The notes under the pieces: model-generated
Seen by the model: the letters and a program-made list of their open reading frames with translations, nothing else
The model's database searches: none
Told to the model about the DNA's origin: nothing
Assembly: GCA_946800325.1 (NCBI GenBank)
Contig: OX326960.1
Location: 36,051,629-36,115,628, forward strand
Reading direction: 5' to 3'
DNA length: 64,000 nucleotides
From: Luzula sylvatica
Taxonomy: Eukaryota; Streptophyta; Magnoliopsida; Poales; Juncaceae
Shown: positions 49,950-62,243 of the stretch, one piece after another
Position numbering within the stretch: the stretch's first letter is position 1
Layout: each line of letters starts with the position of its first letter
Position numbers and translations under genes: made by a program

Positions 49950-52900
49950 CTTTTCACCAAATTTCACCAACACTAAGAAAGTTTGTTTTTCGATTCAAAA
50001 CAAGATTTTAACGCTTTGAGGAGTTCAAATAACTTGTTTTTAGATCATTTTTATCGTATCTTTTACTACATAACTTTTCACCAAATTTCACAAACACTAA
50101 GAAAGATTGTTTTCGATTCAAAACAAGATTTTAACGCTTTGAGGAGTTCAAATAACGTGTTTTTAGATTATTTGTATCGTATCTTTTACTACATAACTTT
50201 TCACCAAATTTCACAAACACTAAGGAAGTTTGTTTTTCGATTCAAAACAAGATTTTAACGCTTTGAGGAATTCAAATAACATGTTTTTAGATCATTTCTA
50301 TCGTATCTTTTACTACATAACTTTTCACCAAATTTCACAAACACTAAGAAAGTTTGTTTTTCGATTCAAAACAAGATTTTAACGCTTTGAGGTGTTCAAA
50401 TAACGTGTTTTTAGATCATTTGTATCGTATCTTTTACTACATAACTTTTCACCAAATTTCACAAACACTAAGAAAGGTTGTTTTTCGATTTCAAAACATG
50501 ATTTTAACGCTTTGAGGAGTTCAAATAACGTGTTTTCAGATCATTTGTATCGTATCTTTTAGTACATAACTTTTCACCAAATTTCACAAACACTAAGGAA
50601 GTTTGTTTTTCGATTCAAAACAAGATTTTAACGCTTTGAGGAGTTCAAATAACGTGTTTTTAGATCATTTGTATCGTATCTTTTACTACATAACTTTTCA
50701 CGAAATTTCACAAACACTAAGAAAGTTGGTTTTTCGATTCAAAACAAGATTTTAACGCTTTGAGGAGTTCAAATAACGTGTTTTGAGATCATTTGTATCG
50801 TATCTTTTACTACATAACTTTTCACCAAATTTCACAAACACTAAGAAAGTTTGTTTTTCGATTCAAAACAAGATTTTAACGTTTTGAGGAGTTCAAATAA
50901 CGTGTTTTTAGATCATTTGTATCGTATCTTTTACTACATAACTTTTCACCAAATTTCACAAACACTAAGGAAGTTTGTTTTTCGATTCAAAACAAGATTT
51001 TAACGCTTTGAGGAGTTCAAATAACGTGTTTTTAGATCATTTGTATCGTATCTTTTACTACATAACTTTTCACCAAATTTCACAAACACTAAGGAAGTTT
51101 GTTTTTCGATTCAAAACAAGATTTTAACGCTTTGAGGAGTTCAAATAACATGTTTTTAGATCATTTCTATCGTATCTTTTACTACATAACTTTTCACCAA
51201 ATTTCACAAACACTAAGAAAGTTTGTTTTTCGATTCAAAACAAGATTTTAACGCTTTGAGGTGTTCAAATAACGTGTTTTTAGATCATTTGTATCGTATC
51301 TTTTACTACATAACTTTTCACCAAATTTCACAAACACTAAGGAAGTTTGTTTTTCGATTCAAAACAAGATTTTAACGCTTTGAGGAATTCAAATAACATG
51401 TTTTTAGATCATTTCTATCGTATCTTTTACTACATAACTTTTCACCAAATTTCACAAACACTAAGAAAGTTTGTTTTTCGATTCAAAACAAGATTTTAAC
51501 GCTTTGAGGTGTTCAAATAACGTGTTTTTAGATCATTTGTATCGTATCTTTTACTACATAACTTTTCACCAAATTTCACAAACACTAAGAAAGGTTGTTT
51601 TTCGATTTCAAAACATGATTTTAACGCTTTGAGGAGTTCAAATAACGTGTTTTCAGATCATTTGTATCGTATCTTTTAGTACATAACTTTTCACCAAATT
51701 TCACAAACACTACGGAAGTTTGTTTTTCGATTCAAAACAAGATTTTAACGCTTTGAGGAGTTCAAATAACGTGTTTTTAGATCATTTGTATCGTATCTTT
51801 TACTACATAACTTTTCACGAAATTTCACAAACACTAAGAAAGTTGGTTTTTCGATTCAAAACAAGATTTTAACGCTTTGAGGAGTTCAAATAACGTGTTT
51901 TGAGATCATTTGTATCGTATCTTTTACTACATAACTTTTCACCAAATTTCACAAACACTAAGAAAGTTTGTTTTTCGATTCAAAACAAGATTTTAACGTT
52001 TTGAGGAGTTCAAATAACGTGTTTTTAGATCATTTGTATCGTATCTTTTACTACATAACTTTTCACCAAATTTCACAAACACTAAGGAAGTTTGTTTTTC
52101 AATTCAAAACAAGATTTTAACGCTTTGAGGAGTTCAAATAACGTGTTTTTAGATCATTTGTATCGTATCTTTTACTACATAACTTTTCACCAAATTTCAC
52201 AAACACTAAGAAAGTTTGTTTTTCGATTCAAAACAAGATTTTAACGCTTTGAGGAGTTCAAATAACGTGTTTTTAGATCATTTGTATCGTATCTTTTACT
52301 ACATAAATTTTCACCAAATTTCACCAACACTAAGAAAGTTTGTTTATCGATTCAAAACAAGATTTTAACGCTTTGAGGAGTTCAAATAACGTGTTTTTAG
52401 ATCATTTGTATCGTATCTTTTACTACATAAATTTTCACCAAATTTCACAAACACTAAGGAAGTTTGTTTTTCGATTCAAAACAAGATTTTAACGCTTTGA
52501 GGAGTTCAAATCACGTGTCTTTAGATCATTTGTATCGTATCTTTTAGTACATAACTTTTCACCAAATTTAACAAACACTAAGAAAGTTTGTTTTTCGATT
52601 TCAAAACAAGATTTTAACGCTTTGAGGAGTTCAAATAACGTGTTTTTAGATCATTTGTATCGTATCTTTTACTACATAACTTTTCACCAAATTTCACAAA
52701 CACTAAGAATGTTTGTTTTTCGATTCAAAACAAGATTTTAACGCTTTGAGGAGTTCAAATAACGTGTTTTTAGATCATTTGTATCGTATCTTTTACTACA
52801 TAACTTTTCACCAAATTTCACCAACACTAAGAAAGTTTGTTTTTCGATTCAAAACAAGATTTTAACGCTTTAAGGAGTTCAAATAACGTGTTTTTAGATC

Positions 52901-53548
52901 ATTTGTATCATATCTTTTAGTACATAACTTTTCACCAAATTTCACAAACACTAAGAAAGTTTGTTTTCCGATTTCAAAACAAAATTTTAACGCTTTGAGG
53001 AGTTCAAATAACGTGTTTTTAGATCATTTGTATCGTATCTTTTAGTACATAACTTTTCACCAAATTTCACAAACACTAAGGAAGTTTGTTTTTCGATTCA
53101 AAACAAGATTTTAACGCTTTGAGGAGTTCAAATAACGTGTTTTTAGATCATTTGTATCGTATCTTTTACTACATAACTTTTCACCAAATTTCACAAACAC
53201 TAAGGAAGTTTGTTTTTCGATTCAAAACAAGATTTTAACGCTTTGAGGAGTTCAAATAACGTGTCTTTAGATCATTTGTATCGTATCTTTTAGTACATAA
53301 CTTTTCACAAAATTCACAAACACTAAGAAAGTTTGTTTTTCGATTTCAAAACAAGATTTTAACGCTTTGAGGAGTTCAAATAACGTGTTTTTAGTTCATT
53401 TGTATCGTATGTTTTACTACATAACTTTTCACCAAATTTCACCAACACTAAGAAAGTTTGTTTTTCGATTCAAAACAAGATTTTAACGCTTTGAGGAGTT
53501 CAAATAACGTGTTTTTTGATCATTTGTATCGTATCTTTTACTACATAA
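49950..53548. repeat. B unit, 29 monomers
   Basis: M1-M9, M3, M4, then M3-M12, M13', N14-N19, M18. The M3-M4-M3-M4 run marks a junction near 51,335: before it the sequence follows the 25-mer type (42,127), after it the 20-mer type (45,232) starting at that unit's M3. M2 has agattattt at 50,165. Private tttaaggag at 52,869 and acaaaatttt at 52,979. Confidence 0.85.
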
Positions 53549-55784
53549 CTTTTCACCAAATTTCACCAACACTAAGAAAGTTTGTTTTTCGATTCAAAAC
53601 AAGATTTTAACGCTTTGAGGAGTTCAAATAACTTGTTTTTAGATCATTTTTATCGTATCTTTTACTACATAACTTTTCACCAAATTTCACAAACACTAAG
53701 AAAGATTGTTTTCGATTCAAAACAAGATTTTAACGCTTTGAGGAGTTCAAATAACGTGTTTTTAGATCATTTGTATCGTATCTTTTACTACATAACTTTT
53801 CACCAAATTTCACAAACACTAAGGAAGTTTGTTTTTCGATTCAAAACAAGATTTTAACGCTTTGAGGAGTTCAAATAACATGTTTTTAGATCATTTCTAT
53901 CGTATCTTTTACTACATAACTTTTCACCAAATTTCACAAACACTAAGAAAGTTTGTTTTTCGATTCAAAACAAGATTTTAACGCTTTGAGGTGTTCAAAT
54001 AACGTGTTTTTAGATCATTTGTATCGTATCTTTTACTACATAACTTTTCACCAAATTTCACAAACACTAAGAAAGGTTGTTTTTCGATTTCAAAACAAGA
54101 TTTTATCGCTTTGAGGAGTTCAAATAACGTGTTTTCAGATCATTTGTATCGTATCTCTTAGTACATAACTTTTCACCAAATTTCACAAACACTAAGGAAG
54201 TTTGTTTTTCGATTCAAAACAAGATTTTAACGCTTTGAGGAGTTCAAATAACGTGTTTTTAGATCATTTGTATCGTATCTTTTACTACATAACTTTTCAC
54301 GAAATTTCACAAACACTAAGAAAGTTGGTTTTTCGATTCAAAACAAGATTTTAACGCTTTGAGGAGTTCAAATAACGTGTTTTGAGATCATTTGTATCGT
54401 ATCTTTTACTACATAACTTTTCACCAAATTTCACAAACACTAAGAAAGTTTGTTTTTCGATTCAAAACAAGATTTTAACGTTTTGAGGAGTTCAAATAAC
54501 GTGTTTTTTGATCATTTGTATCGTATCTTTTACTACATAACTTTTCACCAAATTTCACAAACACTAAGGAAGTTTGTTTTTCGATTCAAAACAAGATTTT
54601 AACGCTTTGAGGAGTTCAAATAACGTGTTTTTAGATCATTTGTATCGTATCTTTTACTACATAACTTTTCACCAAATTTCACAAACACTAAGAAAGTTTG
54701 TTTTTCGATTCAAAACAAGATTTTAACGCTTTGAGGAGTTCAAATAACGTGTTTTTAGATCATTTGTATCGTATCTTTTACTACATAAATTTTCACCAAA
54801 TTTCACCAACACTAAGAAAGTATGTTTATCGATTCAAAACAAGATTTTAACGCTTTGAGGAGTTCAAATAACGTGTTTTTAGATCATTTGTATCGTATCT
54901 TTTACTACATAAATTTTCACCAAATTTCACAAACACTAAGGAAGTTTGTTTTTCGATTCAAAACAAGATTTTAACGCTTTGAGGAGTTCAAATAACGTGT
55001 TTTTAGATCATTTGTATCGTATCTTTTAGTACATAACTTTTCACCAAATTTCACAAACACTAAGAAAGTTTGTTTTTCGATTTCAAAACAAGATTTTAAC
55101 GCTTTGAGGAGTTCAAATAACGTGTTTTTAGATCATTTGTATCGTATCTTTTATTACATAACTTTTCACCAAATTTCACCAACACTAAGAAAGTTTGTTT
55201 TTCGATTTCAAAACAAGATTTTAACGCTTTGAGGAGTTCAAATAACGTGTTTTTAGATCATTTGTATCGTATCTTTTACAACATAACTTTTCACCAAATT
55301 TCACAAACACTAAGAAAGTTTGTTTTTCGATTTCAAAACAAGATTTTAACGATTTGAGGAGTTCAAATAACGTGTTTTTAGATCATTTGTATCGTATCTT
55401 TTACTACATAACTTTTCGCCAAATTTCACAAACACTAAGAAAGTTTGTTTTTCGATTCAAAACAAGATTTTAACGCTTTGAGGAGTTCAAATAACGTGTT
55501 TTTAGATCATTTGTATCGTATCTTTTACTACATAACTTTTCACCAAATTTCACCAACACTAAGAAAGTTTGTTTTTCGATTTCAAAACAAGATTTTAACG
55601 CTTTGAGGAGTTCAAATAACGTGTTTTTAGATCATTTGTATCGTATCTTTTACTACATAACTTTTCACCAAATTTCACCAACACTAAGAAAGTTTGTTTT
55701 TCGATTCAAAACAAGATTTTAACGCTTTGAGGAGTTCAAATAACGTGTTTTTTGATCATTTGTATCGTATCTTTTACTACATAA
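53549..55784. repeat. B unit, 18 monomers
   Basis: Copy of 47,714-49,949 at 5,835 bp, with the same ttttatcgc in M5 and gttttttgatc in M8. Opens super-repeat P3. Confidence 0.87.
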
Positions 55785-58700
55785 CTTTTCACCAAATTTC
55801 ACCAACACTAAGAAAGTTTGTTTTTCGATTCAAAACAAGATTTTAACGCTTTGAGGAGTTCAAATAACTTGTTTTTAGATCATTTTTATCGTATCTTTTA
55901 CTACATAACTTTTCACCAAATTTCACAAACACTAAGAAAGATTGTTTTCGATTCAAAACAAGATTTTAACGCTTTGAGGAGTTCAAATGACGTGTTTTTA
56001 GATTATTTGTATCGTATCTTTTACTACATAACTTTTCACCAAATTTCACAAACACTAAGGAAGTTTGTTTTTCGATTCAAAACAAGATTTTAACGCTTTG
56101 AGGAATTCAAATAACATGTTTTTAGATCATTTCTATCGTATCTTTTACTACATAACTTTTCACCAAATTTCACAAACACTAAGAAAGTTTGTTTTTCGAT
56201 TCAAAACAAGATTTTAACGCTTTGAGGTGTTCAAATAACGTGTTTTTAGATCATTTGTATCGTATCTTTTACTACATAACTTTTCACCAAATTTCACAAA
56301 CACTAAGAAAGGTTGTTTTTCGATTTCAAAACATGATTTTAACGCTTTGAGGAGTTCAAATAACGTGTTTTCAGATCATTTGTATCGTATCTTTTAGTAC
56401 ATAACTTTTCACCAAATTTCACAAACACTAAGGAAGTTTGTTTTTCGATTCAAAACAAGATTTTAACGCTTTGAGGAGTTCAAATAACGTGTTTTTAGAT
56501 CATTTGTATCGTATCTTTTACTACATAACTTTTCACGAAATTTCACAAACACTAAGAAAGTTGGTTTTTCGATTCAAAACAAGATTTTAACGCTTTGAGG
56601 AGTTCAAATAACGTGTTTTGAGATCATTTGTATCGTATCTTTTACTACATAACTTTTCACCAAATTTCACAAACACTAAGAAAGTTTGTTTTTCGATTCA
56701 AAACAAGATTTTAACGTTTTGAGGAGTTCAAATAACGTGTTTTTAGATCATTTGTATCGTATCTTTTACTACATAACTTTTCACCAAATTTCACAAACAC
56801 TAAGGAAGTTTGTTTTTCGATTCAAAACAAGATTTTAACGCTTTGAGGAGTTCAAATAACGTGTTTTTAGATCATTTGTATCGTATCTTTTACTACATAA
56901 CTTTTCACCAAATTTCACAAACACTAAGGAAGTTTGTTTTTCGATTCAAAACAAGATTTTAACGCTTTGAGGAGTTCAAATAACATGTTTTTAGATCATT
57001 TCTATCGTATCTTTTACTACATAACTTTTCACCAAATTTCACAAACACTAAGAAAGTTTGTTTTTCGATTCAAAACAAGATTTTAACGCTTTGAGGTGTT
57101 CAAATAACGTGTTTTTAGATCATTTGTATCGTATCTTTTACTACATAACTTTTCACCAAATTTCACAAACACTAAGAAAGGTTGTTTTTCGATTTCAAAA
57201 CAAGATTTTAACGCTTTGAGGAGTTCAAATAACGTGTTTTCAGATCATTTGTATCGTATCTCTTAGTACATAACTTTTCACCAAATTTCACAAACACTAA
57301 GGAAGTTTGTTTTTCGATTCAAAACAAGATTTTAACGCTTTGAGGAGTTCAAATAACGTGTTTTTAGATCATTTGTATCGTATCTTTTACTACATAACTT
57401 TTCACGAAATTTCACAAACACTAAGAAAGTTGGTTTTTCGATTCAAAACAAGATTTTAACGCTTTGAGGAGTTCAAATAACGTGTTTTGAGATCATTTGT
57501 ATCGTATCTTTTACTACATAACTTTTCACCAAATTTCACAAACACTAAGAAAGTTTGTTTTTCGAATCAAAACAAGATTTTAACGTTTTGAGGAGTTCAA
57601 ATAACGTGTTTTTAGATCATTTGTATCGTATCTTTTACTACATAACTTTTCACCAAATTTCACAAACACTAAGGAAGTTTGTTTTTCGATTCAAAACAAG
57701 ATTTTAACGCTTTGAGGAGTTCAAATAACGTGTTTTTAGATCATTTGTATCGTATCTTTTACTACATAACTTTTCACCAAATTTCACAAACACTAAGAAA
57801 GTTTGTTTTTCGATTCAAAACAAGATTTTAACGCTTTGAGGAGTTCAAATAACGTGTTTTTAGATCATTTGTATCGTATCTTTTACTACATAAATTTTCA
57901 CCAAATTTCACCAACACTAAGAAAGTATGTTTATCGATTCAAAACAAGATTTTAACGCTTTGAGGAGTTCAAATAACGTGTTTTTAGATCATTTGTATCG
58001 TATCTTTTACTACATAAATTTTCACCAAATTTCACAAACACTAAGGAAGTTTGTTTTTCGATTCAAAACAAGATTTTAATGCTTTGAGGAGTTCAAATAA
58101 CGTGTCTTTAGATCATTTGTATCGTATCTTTTAGTACATAACTTTTCACCAAATTTCACAAACACTAAGAAAGTTTGTTTTTCGATTTCAAAACAAGATT
58201 TTTAAGGCTTTGAGGAGTTCAAATAACGTGTTTTTAGATCATTTGTATCGTATCTTTTACTACATAACTTTTCACCAAATTTCACCAACACTAAGAAAGT
58301 TTGTTTTTCGATTTCAAAACAAGATTTTAACGCTTTGAGGAGTTCAAATAACGTGTTTTTAGATCATTTGTATCGTATCTTTTACAACATAACTTTTCAC
58401 CAAATTTCACAAACACTAAGAAAATTTGTTTTTCGATTTCAAAACAAGATTTTAACGATTTGAGGAGTTCAACTAACGTGTTTTTAGATCATTTGTATCG
58501 TATCTTTTACTACATAACTTTTCGCCAAATTTCACAAACACTAAGAAAGTTTGTTTTTCGATTCAAAACAAGATTTTAACGCTTTGAGGAGTTCAAATAA
58601 CGTGTTTTTAGATCATTTGTATCGTATCTTTTACTACATAACTTTTCACCAAATTTCACCAACACTAAGAAAGTTTGTTTTTCGATTTCAAAACAAGATT

Positions 58701-58890
58701 TTAACGCTTTGAGGAGTTCAAATAACGTGTTTTTAGATCATTTGTATCGTATCTTTTACTACATAACTTTTCACCAAATTTCACCAACACTAAGAAAGTT
58801 TGTTTTTCGATTCAAAACAAGATTTTAACGCTTTGAGGAGTTCAAATAACGTGTTTTTTGATCATTTGTATCGTATCTTTTACTACATAA
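55785..58890. repeat. B unit, 25 monomers
   Basis: M1-M9 then M3-M18, as at 42,127. M2 has agattattt (shared with 49,950) and a new caaatgacg. Carries aatgc in M12 at 58,078, a gatttttaagg insertion in M13 at about 58,196 and caactaacg in M15. Private cgaatc in the second M8. Confidence 0.86.
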
Positions 58891-61800
58891 CTTTTCACCA
58901 AATTTCACCAACACTAAGAAAGTTTGTTTTTCGATTCAAAACAAGATTTTAACGCTTTGAGGAGTTCAAATAACTTGTTTTTAGATCATTTTTATCGTAT
59001 CTTTTACTACATAACTTTTCACCAAATTTCACAAACACTAAGAAAGATTGTTTTCGATTCAAAACAAGATTTTAACGCTTTGAGGAGTTCAAATAACGTG
59101 TTTTTAGATCATTTGTATCGTATCTTTTACTACATAACTTTTCACCAAATTTCACAAACACTAAGGAAGTTTGTTTTTCGATTCAAAACAAGATTTTAAC
59201 GCTTTGAGGAATTCAAATAACATGTTTTTAGATCATTTCTATCGTATCTTTTACTACATAACTTTTCACCAAATTTCACAAACACTAAGAAAGTTTGTTT
59301 TTCGATTCAAAACAAGATTTTAACGCTTTGAGGTGTTCAAATAACGTGTTTTTAGATCATTTGTATCGTATCTTTTACTACATAACTTTTCACCAAATTT
59401 CACAAACACTAAGAAAGGTTGTTTTTCGATTTCAAAACATGATTTTAACGCTTTGAGGAGTTCAAATAACGTGTTTTCAGATCATTTGTATCGTATCTTT
59501 TAGTACATAACTTTTCACCAAATTTCACAAACACTACGGAAGTTTGTTTTTCGATTCAAAACAAGATTTTAACGCTTTGAGGAGTTCAAATAACGTGTTT
59601 TTAGATCATTTGTATCGTATCTTTTACTACATAACTTTTCACGAAATTTCACAAACACTAAGAAAGTTGGTTTTTCGATTCAAAACAAGATTTTAACGCT
59701 TTGAGGAGTTCAAATAACGTGTTTTGAGATCATTTGTATCGTATCTTTTACTACATAACTTTTCACCAAATTTCACAAACACTAAGAAAGTTTGTTTTTC
59801 GATTCAAAACAAGATTTTAACGTTTTGAGGAGTTCAAATAACGTGTTTTTAGATCATTTGTATCGTATCTTTTACTACATAACTTTTCACCAAATTTCAC
59901 AAACACTAAGGAAGTTTTTTTTTCGATTCAAAACAAGATTTTAACGCTTTGAGGAGTTCAAATAACGTGTTTTTAGATCATTTGTATCGTATCTTTTACT
60001 ACATAACTTTTCACCAAATTTCACAAACACTAAGAAAGTTTGTTTTTCGATTCAAAACAAGATTTTAACGCTTTGAGGAGTTCAAATAACGTGTTTTTAG
60101 ATCATTTGTATCGTATCTTTTACTACATAAATTTTCACCAAATTTCACCAACACTAAGAAAGTTTGTTTATCGATTCAAAACAAGATTTTAACGCTTTGA
60201 GGAGTTCAAATAACGTGTTTTTAGATCATTTGTATCGTATCTTTTACTACATAAATTTTCACCAAATTTCACAAACACTAAGGAAGTTTGTTTTTCGATT
60301 CAAAACAAGATTTTAACGCTTTGAGGAGTTCAAATCACGTGTCTTTAGATCATTTGTATCGTATCTTTTAGTACATAACTTTTCACCAAATTTAACAAAC
60401 ACTAAGAAAGTTTGTTTTTCGATTTCAAAACAAGATTTTAACGCTTTGAGGAGTTCAAATAACGTGTTTTTAGATCATTTGTATCGTATCTTTTACTACA
60501 TAACTTTTCACCAAATTTCACAAACACTAAGAATGTTTGTTTTTCGATTCAAAACAAGATTTTAACGCTTTGAGGAGTTCAAATAACGTGTTTTTAGATC
60601 ATTTGTATCGTATCTTTTACTACATAACTTTTCACCAAATTTCACCAACACTAAGAAAGTTTGTTTTTCGATTCAAAACAAGATTTTAACGCTTTGAGGA
60701 GTTCAAATAACGTGTTTTTAGATCATTTGTATCATATCTTTTAGTACATAACTTTTCACCAAATTTCACAAACACTAAGAAAGTTTGTTTTCCGATTTCA
60801 AAACAAGATTTTAACGCTTTGAGGAGTTCAAATAACGTGTTTTTAGATCATTTGTATCGTATCTTTTAGTACATAACTTTTCACCAAATTTCACAAACAC
60901 TAAGGAAGTTTGTTTTTCGATTCAAAACAAGATTTTAACGCTTTGAGGAGTTCAAATAACGTGTTTTTAGATCATTTGTATCGTATCTTTTACTACATAA
61001 CTTTTCACCAAATTTCACAAACACTAAGGAAGTTTGTTTTTCGATTCAAAACAAGATTTTAACGCTTTGAGGAGTTCAAATAACGTGTCTTTAGATCATT
61101 TGTATCGTATCTTTTAGTTCATAACTTTTCACAAAATTCACAAACACTAAGAAAGTTTGTTTTTCGATTTCAAAACAAGATTTTAACGCTTTGAGGAGTT
61201 CAAATAACGTGTTTTTAGTTCATTTGTATCGTATGTTTTACTACATAACTTTTCACCAAATTTCACAAACACTAAGGAAGTTTGTTTTTCGAGTCAAAAC
61301 AAGATTTTAACGCTTTGAGGAGTTCAAATAACGTGTTTTTAGATCATTTGTATCGTATCTTTTACTACATAACTTTTCACCAAATTTCACAAACACTAAG
61401 GAAGTTTGTTTTTCGATTCAAAACAAGATTTTAACGCTTTGAGGAGTTCAAATAACGTGTCTTTAGATCATTTGTATCGTATCTTTTAGTATATAACTTT
61501 TCACAAAATTTCACAAACACTAAGAAAGTTTGTTTTTCGATTTCAAAACAAGATTTTAACGCTTTGAGGAGTTCAAATAACGTGTTTTTAGATCATTTGT
61601 ATCGTATCTTTTACTACATAACTTTTCGCCAAATTTCACAAACACTAAGAAAATTTGTTTTTCTATTCAAAACAAGATTTTAACGCTTTGAGGAGTTCAA
61701 ATAACGTGATTTTAGATCATTTGTATCGTATCTTTTACTACATAACTTTTCACCAAATTTCACCAACACTAAGAAAGTTTGTTTTTCGATTTCAAAACAA

Positions 61801-62243
61801 GATTTTAACGCTTTGAGGAGTTCAAATAACGTGTTTTTAGATCATTTGTATCGTATATTTTACTACATAACTTTTCACCAAATTTCACAAACACTAAGAA
61901 AGTTTGTTTTTCGATTCAAAACAAGATTTTAACGCTTTGAGGAGTTCAAATAACGTGTTTTTAGATCATTTGTATCGTATCTTTTACTACATAACTTTTC
62001 ACCAAATTTCACCAACACTAAGAAAGTTTGTTTTTCGATTTCAAAACAAGATTTTAACGCTTTGAGGAGTTCAAATAACGTGTTTTTAGATCATTTGTAA
62101 CGTATCTTTTACTACATAACTTTTCACCAGATTTCACCAACACTAAGAAAGTTTGTTTTTCGATTCAAAACAAGATTTTAACGCTTTGAGGAGTTCAAAT
62201 AACGTGTTTTTTGATCATTTGTATCGTATCTTTTACTACATAA
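58891..62243. repeat. B unit, 27 monomers with extended N ending
   Basis: As 45,232 (offset 13,659 bp) through N19, then seven extra monomers before M18: ggaag with ttcgagtc, ggaag with gtgtcttt, acaaaatttcac, cgcc with tttctattc and gtgattt, accaac gatttc, plain, and accaac gatttc. These match the ending of the 26-mer at 26,473. Private gtaacg at 62,098, caccag in M18 and a T8 run at 59,917. Confidence 0.85.

Larger units (their letters stand above)
47714..53548. repeat. Super-repeat P2: 47 monomers, 5,835 bp
   Basis: Same 18 / 25 / 20 plan as P1, with 16 consecutive monomers missing: M5-M18 of the 25-mer and M1-M2 of the 20-mer. The size difference, 1,988 bp, equals 16 monomers. Confidence 0.83.
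53549..62243. repeat. Super-repeat P3: 70 monomers, 8,695 bp
   Basis: Same plan as P1 with a third HOR of 27 instead of 20 monomers. Shares private marks with P2 in its first part (gttttttgatc in M8, agattattt in M2) and with P1 in its later part (caactaacg, ctacggaag, CACGTG at 60,336). Confidence 0.82.
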
